A program made the translations under genes and the position numbers. From Selaginella tamariscina (Eukaryota > Streptophyta > Lycopodiopsida > Selaginellales > Selaginellaceae), in assembly GCA_003024785.1 (NCBI GenBank), contig PUQB01000271.1, forward strand, positions 62,001 through 126,000: a stretch of 64,000 nt of DNA, read 5' to 3'. The notes below the pieces were generated by a model that worked only from the letters and a program-made list of their open reading frames with translations, was not told the DNA's origin and did no database searches. Shown here one piece after another: positions 11,107-21,689 of the stretch (positions are counted from its first letter, which is position 1; each line of letters starts with the position of its first letter).

Positions 11107-12690
11107 TTAATAAATAGTAATATAAACTGCTACCACTGTCGACTGGTTCAATTACATTAGTTTTATAAGCACTTTTCCTAACAAGTTTATTTTGATCCAC
11201 TTAACACATCAGTAAAATTTATATAAACAATCCATAATATTTCAAGTAAATTAAATATATATAGTATACTATGCACAAATTATACATATGTCAAGCTATA
11301 TTAATTAACTGTTTCACTGAAAAATAAGGTTATATACACTGTTACAAAGCTTATTACTTTGTAGACTAAGAGACTACAAAGCTTACAGAAACACACAGAC
11401 ACACACACATATACACATACACATTACGTATGTATGCATGAGAATGTATAAAGTAGAGTTCTCTACATGCAGATATACACATGCACATAAATATAGACGT
11501 GCTTATGCATGTATATAAATGGATGTAACAATGTGTATACGCTACTGTTGTAATCTGAAGTTTATTATAAATATTTATGCAATGTCGTAGAATTCAAATT
11601 TTTCAAAGGTAGCCCATTTCTTATTTGAAGCTAACTTAATATTTTTTAGTTATGAATTCAAATAACATATAAAATTAATATAATTAATTAGTAAATTATT
11701 TCAATTAAGGCTTTCTCAAGATCATAATTACTTTTATTTTCTAGATACGTACTAGTATATTGTAATGTATTAACAAAGGTGTGTTCGATTAACAAAGGTG
11801 TGTTCGAGACAATCGCACTAAGTTTCTTGGTCACACTCGTGAAATATTGATGTATTATTCAACAAGGTGTCCAATTTACAAAATGAATAAATGCACTTAC
11901 CTTACCATGTATGATGGATTTTTTCAAAAAATTATGTTTCCAAAAAATGTTGCAAGGTGCTAAATTTAAAAAATGTTTTATAAATGTTAAATAATTCGAT
12001 ATGATGGATAAAAAAGCATTAATAAAGTCATAATTAACAAAATTATAAAAGAATGTATGTTTTTTAAAGTTGAAAACAATTAAAAATATAGTATATTTAT
12101 TATTCATAATTACAATCAACTTTTAATAATAATAACAAATTGTTTCACTAACTATATAAAGTTATATAAAGATATGGAAGATTGACCATATAAGATTTTG
12201 TATATATATATTATTATTATTATAAATTTTTAATTAATGTTATATTTAAATATTAATATTTTAATAACAACATATATATTTATATAATGTACCTCTCATG
12301 TTCTAGATTGTATGAACCTAATATAAAAGTTATTAATAAATATAATATATTATATAATTTAATAACTTTTACTTTATAATATTATTAATTTTTTGTCCAC
12401 CAATGCTATAATGTCAATTACAAATAAAATGTATTAAATAATATTTTATTTTTAAACATACATTCTAAAGAATATTCTTTCTTTAAACATATATTATTCT
12501 AAAGAATATTTTCTTTAATATTAAAAAATGCTAATTAAATAACTAAAATTGTTGGTGTGATGCTATTAAACTTGTTCTAAAAATGATTATAAATAGTATA
12601 TTCATGAATATATATTAAAATTTATAACCTTATTGTATTTAAGAAAATGCAATTAAATAAACTTAATTATACTATCAAGTTTGTGGCCAT
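8896..12690. other. AT-rich non-coding block, left arm
   Basis: No gene found. Contents: (CATA)n near 9,365, an (AT)n(AG)n microsatellite at 10,300-10,370, the tandem duplication at 10,551-10,700, and an (AT)n tract at 11,066-11,101. The whole block is mirrored at 28,345-32,690. Short ORFs here are low-complexity. Confidence 0.65.
10551..10700 (+). repeat. Perfect 75 bp tandem duplication
   Basis: Two adjacent identical 75 bp copies, each beginning GTGTATAGCTACG and ending AAACTGATTT. The mirrored arm (30,570-30,645) has a single copy, so this duplication arose after the palindrome formed or was lost from the other arm. Confidence 0.9.
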
Positions 12691-12958
12691 ATCTATACAT
12701 ATATGAGCGTATGTATATAAGATTACCATTTTCTATTATCTAAATCACTACAATATATTATTAATTAAAATTAACTAATAGTAATAACATTTTTTCTAAT
12801 TTAAAAAGTATACACATATGCACACATACTATACATATCCACTTATGCAACTATATATGTATCCTTATTTATGTAAATGCATTAGTTATTTACTTAATGA
12901 TATTAATAATGTGTGTGTGTGTGTGTGTGTGTAAAGATGTGTGTACAAAGTTAATATG
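12691..12958. other. Start of direct repeat unit B
   Basis: Repeats window positions 1-189 with a short extra AT-rich insert at about 12,730-12,800. No gene is seen. It marks the left boundary of the second direct copy. Confidence 0.7.
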
Positions 12959-13039
12959 TAAAGAGCGGCCGAGTTAGTCTAAGGCGCCAGATTAAGGTTC
13001 TGGTTTGAAAGAGCGTGGGTTCAAATCCCACACCTGACA
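12959..13039 (+). tRNA. Degenerate tRNA-Leu(AAG), pseudogene, copy B
   Basis: Same structure and same acceptor-stem defect as copy A at 190. It differs by a T-to-C change before the D-stem (GAGCGGCCG against GAGTGGCCG). Anticodon loop and B-box are intact. Confidence 0.8.
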
Positions 13040-13070
13040 TATTTATGAATGATTTACGCTATTAAGAAAA

Positions 13071-13345
13071 CTTAGATTGTAATATATATTATATCATATC
13101 ATAGTCTCGTATATTCGTAATAAGCTCCACACACATCTACATCACACACATATGAAACTTAGATTTGTAATATATATTATATCATATCATAGTCTCGTAT
13201 ATTCGTAATAAGCTCCACACACATCTACATCACACACATATGTGTACATAGCTCTCTCTCTCTCTCACACACACACAGTTAATGTTTTAACTGTTTACCT
13301 GTCTTAATCTCTCTCTCTCACACACACAGTTAATGTTTTACCTGT
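13071..13345 (+). repeat. 87 bp tandem duplication plus short minisatellite
   Basis: A unit running from CTTAGATT to CACACATATG occurs twice (13,071 and 13,158), whereas copy A has it once. It is followed by two units of the TTAATGTTTTAA minisatellite that has seven or eight units in copy A. Confidence 0.8.
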
Positions 13346-13408
13346 CTTAAATGAATCAGAGCTGTTGAAGTGGAGTGATTCCATCTAATCATGGTTAAGT
13401 ATACATGA

Positions 13409-13459
<51 letters not shown>

Positions 13460-14944
13460 CGTCATATAATTATTTCCTCTGATCATGCTTAAACCGATTA
13501 TGGCATTCTAGTCATGGTTAAACTATTTGTTGTATAGACATTACAGCAAAAGCATTCCCCTTATATATTGCATAGTATATGTATGTATACACATAAGGTC
13601 TACATGCATATATTGTGTGTATATACAGTGTAATATATGAATTCATATATTTCAAAATTAAATTGAAAATGATAAAATTAACTCTGATTCAAAATGAAAC
13701 TTGCGTCTGAAATAGATTAAATATTTACAGTAATAATAATGCGGAGATGTACATGGTATGTTATTTCAACATATTATTCACTAAATTATACACCATTACT
13801 ATACAGACACACACACATTACAGAAATATCTATCTATCTATCTATCTATTTATATATGCATGAATACATGTGTCTATACACAATGAATAAATATTCCTGT
13901 ATTTATTGATCAAAAGCAAACACATTAACTTATTGCAAAAGAATTTACTCATAAATTCTTATACATATAACATACATATATGACATGCACATACATATAC
14001 GTGTATGTTTATACAAATATAGTCATATGTGGTATGCATGTGTATAAACAAACGTATATATTAAAGATTACAAGTATATACGTCTGTACAACGATAAAAT
14101 CACATGTAAATAAATACATGTGTATTATATCTACTAATAGTTCCATATTGTACAGTTTAATTTAATCATGGCTAAGTTCTATTGATTCATTTAGTTAGAC
14201 TAAACCGCGAGTAATGCATAACTATTTATATTTAAAATAAAGTTATTTAAATTCTGAAATAACTACAACATGTGAATATGGGACTTTTTACTTTTTACTT
14301 TTAATATATACCATTAATAAATTAATAAATAAGCTGAAAAATAAATTTCACTATGTACTCAAATTTAAAGCTTTGACTGCTTGGTATATCTTATAATTAA
14401 AAAAAATAGTTAAATTCTGAAAAAATATAATAATACTTGAATATTAGTCAACTAAAACTTAGTTAATTAACTAAATCTATCTATTTATGCACCTATATCC
14501 CGTGTCTTCTAGTACAACGTATACGTTGATAGTAACATTAAAAGTTAAAAATTTATAGTATCTGGTGTTTATTAAACTTAAATTTTTAATATTAATTAAA
14601 TGCAAGTAAAAACCTAATGTTTTGTGATATATTTGAGGTTTTAGCAATTTAAAACTGTCTTCATTAAAATGAAAATTCTGCTTGATCACGTCTCACAGCG
14701 TGTATGGTGATTATATACTCCATAACGTATAATATATAGATTACACTAGATGTATGAAAGATGATACATTACGCACGCACACGTTACAGGAAAATAAATT
14801 TGAGAAAATTCTTAGAACTAGATAAAAATAATATTTTATGTTATACTTTAAGTTTAACAATTTAAATAGAATGAGTTCAATATAGTTTTTAAATAATTTG
14901 TAGGTTTTGCAATTTATATATGTATGAATTAAACAGCACGACCA
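13346..14944. other. AT-rich non-coding filler, copy B
   Basis: Direct copy of 676-2,284, including the (GT)n(GA)n tract at 13,411-13,457 and the (CTAT)n tract near 13,830. No gene is seen. Confidence 0.65.
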
Positions 14945-17025
14945 CAAACTTGTAAAGACCAAATGAAGCCGTTTTTGGAATATCCTCCTTACCTCCTGCC
15001 AATCCCTGATGCAAATTCAACTTAATGAACCATCAATTCTGACTCAATTAATCTAATAAATTGGTAAAATTTAAAGTAGATAAACATCCTTGATGATAAC
15101 ATTGTTAAGGAGTTGGTAATTCACATAGGAACCAAATAAGGTTTGCATGCCTATGGACTCTGTAATGAACGACACACCCGCTTAATTGTGTGCATGACCG
15201 ATAACTCTTTTAGTGACCTGCATTGAACTAGCACCTTAAAAGGCTTTGCATTGCCAGTGGGTATATAGTGTTAAGTCTTCACCACGCACCTTGGGACAAA
15301 TCAAATTTGAAGAAATCTACATACTACTACTTATGTTGTTTGATTCATTGTGCTTGATGCTTAAATAACGGATCAGGTATTTGAACTTTTTGGGACAAAC
15401 ACCACCAAATTAGAGGAGCTGTATGCATGATATAAATAGCAACAAGCTTCTCTGAATGTAAAGGAACAGACTGTAGAGACACAACTCCAAGCATAGTATT
15501 GGAGGAGAGAGTGAAAAATCACACATACCTTTCGATTACTTTAATTAATCATATCCCAAAATAATGTCGAAAACCTAGGAAGGGACAACCTTAAAAGACT
15601 TACACCCACAATTAGCGTAGTTGAAGTGGTGTACTGTGATATTGCATGAGACTACCCATTACTGTATAAAATGTGTAAGACCTTATCTATGTCTTAAGGG
15701 TAACGAGCATCGATGCACCAGAGAGGTAGTTACTGAAGACATACTGGATCATGGATCCGCTAGCACTGTGACTAAAAGATCATTCACTTGTGTAGTAAAT
15801 GTGAAAATTAAATATCTGGTAAACTTGCAATCATTGATATATATAGCAAAAAGCATGGAGGTGAAGTGTTTATCGCACGGGATCCCTTCGTCGCTCGTAC
15901 AATTACTAGTTTCCCGAGGCTTCATCATCTAAAAGCTCATCATCAGACATATATGGCTGCCATAGGTACACTATCCGAATATATGGCGCCAACCTGATGT
16001 GGTGACGTCAATTAGGATACACATCACATGCCCATGCTCAACAATGAACTGATTGGGTTGACCCGCATTATTTTGATTCCTCCTGTCACGAACATGTGAA
16101 TTTCGACCATCATGGACAAGAACTGGAGCAAATACAAGAGGATTTCGTGGAGGTGGTCCACAAGGTTGGCCCCGAGGTGGCCCATGTGCAAGAGGTCGAC
16201 CATGAAGGGCTTGTCATGTTGACACATGTGTAGTGATGAATGGGAGGAGCAAATAACCCAAGGGGACCAAGCACCAACTTAAATCGTTGAACTAGTGCAA
16301 AAGCTTCGTCCAATATGGTAGGACGAAGGTCCCGAATGAATCGAATGAGTTCGGGTCACATAATCAGCCATAACATATCGAGCTTAACAGGCTCATGCAT
16401 ATTAGGATTTGCACATTGGACTAAATCCATTGAACTACATAACAGACTCACCAAGATGTTTTTGTATTGCATGCAATTGTTAAAAAGCATCGTCTGAGTC
16501 CTCAACTTTGTCAAACGTGCATTTAAGACATTCCATCAATCGATTATTATTTTAATCTCTACAACCAATCCATTATATCATTTGAGCGTTGGCCCGCTAC
16601 ACATAGGGAATTCTTTGAGAGCACAAGCGCCTCATCCCACTCATGATAATAAATAATAACTTAGAAATAATCAAAAGTAATAAACATCATTTCTGAATCA
16701 CCATAAAAAGATCAGGTTCGAACCTTCAACTTTATGGCATGTGAAGATGACAAAGGAGAAATCCCCGCAGAAAGCTCAGACGGGAAACAAAAGGACAGAC
16801 CCTTAACAAAGCACTCCAATAACTTAGTTTGTGCATCAATAGCAGTCACAATAATATTAAAAGTCATCTTCACATTCATCGTCATGAAAACAAGAAAGAG
16901 AAGAGGCAGAACATAAAAAATACCTAACTTTTCCATTAATGTAAGAAAAAAATAATAAATGCATAAACGTGATACTTTATTCAGCTCAAAACCCTACTTA
17001 TATACATGAGGCCTTCTGCCATGTG
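14945..17025 (-). mobile_element. Truncated Ty3/gypsy retrotransposon, copy B
   Basis: Same layout as the copy at 2,285-4,440 on the same strand: TATA box near 17,000, hydrophobic first ORF near 16,930, gag-like signatures at about 16,300-16,650, protease-like motif near 15,550, and the RT start at about 15,000-15,180. It is broken by many stops and indels and lacks RNase H, integrase and LTR pair. Confidence 0.75.
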
Positions 17026-17448
17026 GAACATGTGACATGTGGCACTGACACATGGGCCCCATGTGCACTATATACATACGCGTATATACAGTTATTTTAC
17101 ATATATACAATATCTTACAACGTATAAATTAATTTTGACTTTAACACTAGATCGTGTGCCACGTGTCAGAAAAAATCGATTATAGAATATATTTTTCATG
17201 TTTTTGATTAGGGCTTGGCTAGGGCGGCCTATTCGATCGCTTCCGATTTTAAGCGAATTTGCCAGCGGCTTCTGCGATTTCCGTGAATTTATGTGATTTC
17301 TGCTATTTTCAAGTAAGTCGTTGTGTGTGTGTTCTTGCATGGATCACATAGATTACATCCATGAATGTAGATGCATAATGGGGCAGAAGGACATATACAC
17401 ACAATCGCAATGGTATGCAACTAGGGCCTCGTTCAAGAAGAAATCTCA
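17026..17448 (+). other. Cassette leader, copy B
   Basis: Equivalent of 4,441-4,828: ACATGTGGC-type repeats, a G-box CACGTG near 17,160, a GC-richer stretch and a donor-like AAG|GTAAG-type site near 17,313. No coding sequence is evident. Confidence 0.4.
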
Positions 17449-17808
17449 ATGGCACAGATTACTTCGAGCCAGTGGAGGAGCACAGATTTTCAAGCTCAAT
17501 GTGGCCCACCTCACCTCACTCATGAATTCTATATGATGGATTACTTGCAACACCAACGGATAGTCCAATTAGCCCAGGAAGAAACGAGACGCTCAAATGG
17601 AATCCAATTATTATTAATGATGCAAGAGACGGAAAATCCGCCTGTGACGGAGACCCCAAGCAAGAGACACCAAGGCAAGAGGAAGCATTGTCCCCGTTGT
17701 TCCCAAAGATGGACAGAAGCAATGCCAAATGGAACAAGCATATATTTCTTCAGTGTACTTGTTTTCTTGTTCATAGTGGGGTGGTTGCACTTGTCACGTT
17801 CTTAAGGT
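17449..17808 (+). pseudogene. Unknown 'MAQITS' cassette, copy B (best preserved)
   Basis: This is the longest open copy, about 118 codons from ATG 17,449. It begins MAQITSSQWR. The middle is rich in Gln, Glu, Arg and Thr (MDYLQHQRIVQLAQ, then ENPPVTETPSKR). A basic stretch (KRHQGKRK) follows, then a hydrophobic C-terminus (FFSVLVFLFIVG) consistent with one membrane helix. A local frame change after LAQEE and another inside the hydrophobic part are visible when copies are compared. A donor-like site follows and the next exon is the PARP1 fragment at 17,915, so a chimeric transcript is conceivable. The family is unknown to me and function should not be assumed. Confidence 0.5.
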
Positions 17809-17914
17809 ATAGTATCTTTATACACACAATACACACATATCTATGTCTACGTGTATATATGTGTGACATATAAAATATAAGTAAGATGACTTATCATACT
17901 AATGTCTTCTGTAG

Positions 17915-19785
17915 ATGAATGGTGGGGTTTCTTCTGGTTTTGAGAACGATCTTTGGGTTCTCTGGTGAGAACACACACACACATAGCATATGTGTGGGTA
18001 TGGTGTGTGTGTGTGTGTGCGCGTGCATGTATATATATCCTATGCTATAATATATTGTTGTATATGATAAGTAAACTGATTATTAGCCATATAGTATTTT
18101 TTTTTAGTATCTCATATAGTAGTATCTATTACTAAATATATTACAGAGTATTTCATGTATGTGCATATGTATACAGAACACGTACACACACATGGTTCTT
18201 ACGGATATGAATGTATATTGTTTTATAGTGCTGATGGAATGGTGTTTGGGCCTTTAAAATGCTGCTCACAATGCAAGGGACCGAATTGTACGACAAGGGA
18301 TGGTATTCTTGCAAAGGATACATCTCTGAATGGAGCAAGTGCAACTATACAACTCGAGAACCTGAGCGTGAACCCAGTTGGGAAATCCCACAGATAACAC
18401 TATCTTGAGAAGGTTCGTACTCTATACATACATATTTAAACATGCATGTATACACATCTACGTAAAATATATACAAGCTAAGCAACGGAGGAACAACTTT
18501 AAGTCAGTATGCGAATTTTATATGCTTTCTGAATGTGTTTTGTCTATGGATATGTATTATTTCTTTGCATTTATATACAGTGTTACAAGTGTCAGAAAAA
18601 GAAAAGGAGCCGAGAATACTTAGGACACAATTGTCCAAGAGTGAAACTTCATTCCTCAAAGGGCTCCATGTCTTGTTCATGGGAGAAACGCAAGTCAAGT
18701 TTAACACACAAAAACACACGCGCGCACACACATATGAAAGACGCACGCACGCACTTATATATAGATTATGTAAATTACACGGTAACTCAGGTGTTTCTGG
18801 ATTTATTTGTCTTTCTTTTCTCCAGGCCCAATGGAAGCAGCTTATTGAAGAAGCAGGTGGCACTGTTTGCGAGTCTATGAGTTTAGGTGCTCTCTCTCTC
18901 TCTCTCTTTCGTGTGTGTGTGCGTGCGTGTGTGTGATTACCGTTTTAAAGTGGAAGTGTAACAACTCGTGTTGTATTAAATATTTGCAGACATTTCTGTT
19001 ATTGTTTCAAAGGAGTCGGAGCTTAATACGGATGAAGATTTGAGGTCTGACTATTATAGCTTCAGCATACGTGTGTGTGTTCTTACTGTGATCTAATATA
19101 TGACATATGGCAATCAAGCCGCCCGCTTGACTCTATGTTAGAAAATAGCTATATATGTTTAGTAGCTAAATAACCAGTTTATGGTCCGTTCATGTTCCTT
19201 TTACGTACAAATCCAACGGTGCACAATGCAGGACTTCCTTGATAGCTGTGGTTGAAGAGAGGTACTTGGTGGACTGTACGGAGAAGAAGAATCGCCTTCC
19301 GTACAAGGAGTATAGACTGGAGCGTAACAAGCCTTCTGCGGTGTCTAAAGTAAAGTTAAGTGAATATTAATAACACACACACAGGTTTATTGGAATATGC
19401 AGATACAAATGCTGGAGGCGTTGAGGGACATAGAGAAGAGACAGTCTGGACTTCCAGTACAGCGCCATTGTGATGTGCTGTCTCTTCCACACAATAGTTC
19501 GGAGTTCAACCTCGTTAAGAACTATCTCGAGAGAACACACGCTCCAACTCACAGGGTACTCATATATATATATATATATGTGAGAGAGAGAGAGTGTAAC
19601 ATACACACATACGGACACACGGACACATGCATTAGAATGAGTGTATATTATGTGCGATGGTTGTGGTCAGCAAGGGCATTGCTCATAAATATATAGTTAC
19701 TAGTATGCTTATTTTATTTGATTTTCTAACAGGAGTGGGGTTTAGGGCTTGAGGACGTGTTATCTAAAGTTCTGAACTAACATAT
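17915..19785 (+). pseudogene. PARP1: PARP1 gene fragment, copy B (most complete)
   Basis: Plant PARP1 repairs DNA breaks by poly(ADP-ribosyl)ation; this is a non-catalytic piece. Exons: 17,915-17,964 and 18,229-18,412 form the PADR1/zinc-3 module, with the four zinc cysteines kept (C-x2-C, GWYSC, EWSKC) and the end NDYLEK. Exons at 18,581-18,698, 18,826-18,886, 18,990-19,069 and 19,232-19,355 form the BRCT domain (KGLHVLFMGE, VDCTEKKNRLPYKEYRLE). Exons 19,401-19,556 (MLEALRDIEIASQ, HNSSEFNLVKNYLERTHAPTH) and 19,735-19,781 (EWGLGLEDVLSKVLN, then stop) belong to the regulatory domain. WGR and the ADP-ribosyltransferase domain are absent. Introns are retained, so copying was at DNA level. A deletion spoils the donor after 18,698, and the regulatory exon has lost bases. 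Confidence 0.85.
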
Positions 19786-19968
19786 GTATAGTAATTAAGT
19801 TCGTTATAATCGTGCCAGAGAGTAACATGTTATTCTTTAGTGAAGACTTCATCGGAGCATAGGATTCATCTCCCCTTCTGTGCTCACCCTCAAGCCCTAA
19901 ACCTCACTCCTTTAAAAAATAAAAGAAAATAAGCATACTAGTAACTATATATTTATGAGCAATGACTA
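19676..19968 (+). repeat. 82 bp inverted-repeat hairpin over last PARP1 exon
   Basis: The arm 19,676-19,757 (from GCATTGCTCATAAATA to TTTAGGGCTTGAGG) is repeated in reverse complement at 19,887-19,968 (CCTCAAGCCCTAAACC to TATGAGCAATG), with about 130 bp between. The left arm contains the final PARP1-derived exon and its acceptor, so the exon is embedded in a foldback. Equivalent hairpins sit at 35,138-35,392, 38,190-38,480 and 39,503-39,792. Confidence 0.85.
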
Positions 19969-20264
19969 GTAATATACTTAATACTAGTATAGTTATATAC
20001 TAGTAATATACTTAATATAATTATGTATTAATGTGTTCGTAACCCACACACGCACATGGTGTAATGTGCACAATAATGTAATGTAATATATGTTTTGCAA
20101 GTGTATGTGTGTTGTGGATGCAACATAAATATATATCTGTACTTATATGTTGTTAACTTATGTATCATTGTGCAGGTATATTTAACATCTTACACACACA
20201 GTTGATATATGTGGTTTTAAGTGTGTGTGTGTGCACTTTTACATGCATATATTAAGTAGAGTGT

Positions 20265-20385
20265 AATTTCCATGATTTCTTCCACGGAAATTGCAGAAGA
20301 AATCACAGAAATTACGGAAGAAATCACGGAAATTGTAAAAAAAAATCATGGAAATTACAGAAGAAATCACGAAAATCGCGAATAT
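20265..20385 (+). repeat. 21 bp tandem repeats, about 5 units
   Basis: Units resemble ACAGAAATTACGGAAGAAAT plus C, each 21 bp (one unit is 22). They appear to be an expansion of the GATTTCCGTGAATTTATG-type sequence in the cassette leader (about 4,690). The reverse-orientation array is at 37,790-37,880. The 21 bp period equals seven codons. Confidence 0.8.
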
Positions 20386-20387
20386 GC

Positions 20388-20812
20388 AATGTTCAAGAAG
20401 AAATATGAATGGTGCATACTACCCCGAGCCAGTAGAGAACCATAGATTTTCAAAGTCTCAATGTCTTCCATCTCAATTCACGCTGGCATTGTATATGGAG
20501 GATCAGTTGTAACACTAACACATGATCCAACTACCATCTCAATTCACGCCGGCATTGTATATGGAGGATCAGTTGTAACACTAAACACATGGTCCAATTA
20601 GTGTAAGAGAAACAAGAGGCTCGATTAATGATGCAAGAGACAGAAAATTCTCATGTGATAATGACACCAAGACAAAAGAGGAAGCGTCTTCCCAAATAAT
20701 TCAACGGAAAATTTAACGGATGGAAGCAATGCCAAAGGGAATAAACACATATTTGTTTAGTGTGCGTGTTTTGTTTATAGTGAGGGTGGTTACACTTGTC
20801 ATATTGTTGAGG
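20388..20812 (+). pseudogene. Unknown 'MAQITS' cassette, divergent copy C
   Basis: Recognisable from TTCAAGAAGAAATATGAATG near 20,391 through the MMQETEN-like block (near 20,630) to the hydrophobic end near 20,800. It carries an internal duplication of about 60 bp: the phrase CACGCCGGCATTGTATATGG is seen twice, near 20,480 and 20,545. Many stops. It is the most diverged copy in the main array and closer in state to those at 49,630 and 50,355. Confidence 0.6.
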
Positions 20813-20969
20813 TATACACTAATAATGATCTTTATACACAAACACTAACAATGATCTTTATACACACAAGTAATTGAAATGCATTAAACACACACATATG
20901 CATATCTACGTGTATATATGTGTGACATATAAAATATAAGTAGGATGACTTATCATACTAATGTCTTCT

Positions 20970-21688
20970 ATAGATGAATAGTGGGGATGATCTTTGGGAG
21001 CACTCGTGAGAACACACACAGATATGCACACACACATAACATGGGTTGGTGTGTGTGTTGTGCACATATGGATATATCCTATGCTATAATATATTGTTGT
21101 ATATGCTATAAATAAACTGATTATTAGCCATATAGTATTTTCTTATAGTTCTCATATAATAGTATCTATTACTTATCTAATAAAATATATTATAGAGTAT
21201 TTCATGTATGTGCATATGTATACAGAACAACGTACACACACATGGTTCTTACGGATATGAATGTATATTGTTTTATAGTGCCGATGGAATCGTGTTTGGG
21301 CCTTTAAAATGCTGCTCACAATGCAAGGGACCAATTGTATACGACAAGGATGGTATTCTTGCAAAGGATACATCTCTGAATGGAGCAAGTGCAACTATAC
21401 AACTCGAGAACCTGAGCGTGAACCCAGTTGGGAATCCCACGTACAGATAACGACTATCTTGAGAAGGTTAGTACTCTATACATACGTATTTAAACATGCA
21501 TGTATACACATCTACGTAAAATATATACAAGCTAAGCAACGGAGGAACAACTTTAAGTCAGTATGCGAATTTTATATGCTTTCTGAATGTGTTTTGTCTA
21601 TGGATATGTATTATTTCTTTGCATTTATATACAGTGTTACAAGTGTCAGAAAAAAAAAAGGAGCCGAGAATACTTAGGACACAATTCC
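20970..21688 (+). pseudogene. PARP1: PARP1 gene fragment, partial copy C
   Basis: Forward copy with a degraded first exon near 20,973, a well-preserved PADR1 exon at 21,280-21,467 (ADGIVFGPLKCC, EWSKC), and only the first 55 bp of the BRCT exon (21,634-21,688). It is then interrupted at the palindrome junction, where sequence continues as an inverted PARP1 intron. One base is missing between GTTGGGAA and TCCCACG compared with other copies. Confidence 0.8.
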
Positions 21689-21689
21689 A

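Larger units (their letters stand above)
4640..19390 (+). repeat. Left arm of about 33 kb palindrome
   Basis: This 14.7 kb stretch is repeated in reverse complement at 21,690-37,790. Landmarks mirror about a centre near 20,550: the tRNA relic (12,959 and 28,010), gypsy element, cassette, PADR1 exon, BRCT exons, the poly-(AT) tract near 11,070 and 30,180, and the PARP1 fragment at 5,318-6,870 against 35,165-37,080. The arms differ by many small indels, one loss of about 770 bp near 7,525 in this arm and one insertion of about 280 bp in the other. Confidence 0.85.
19391..21689. repeat. Spacer (loop) of the 33 kb palindrome
   Basis: This is the 2.3 kb between the two long arms. It holds the end of PARP1 fragment B, a 21 bp repeat array, a divergent cassette copy, and a third forward PADR1/BRCT start that is cut at 21,688, where the inverted arm begins. 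It is not unique sequence but another partial repeat unit. Confidence 0.75.

Noticed and set aside
16315-16497. 60-codon ORF (MVGRRSRMNRMSSG..) repeated in several copies
   Set aside because: It is the complement of the gag-like LRPTILDEAF region of the gypsy element. Repetition reflects segment duplication, not selection.
17915-19785. Assignment of the fragment to plant PARP3 instead of PARP1
   Set aside because: PARP3 shares PADR1 and BRCT, but MLEALRDIEIAS and YLERTHAPTH in the regulatory exon, and ADGMVFG in PADR1, fit PARP1 better. Only an alignment would settle it.
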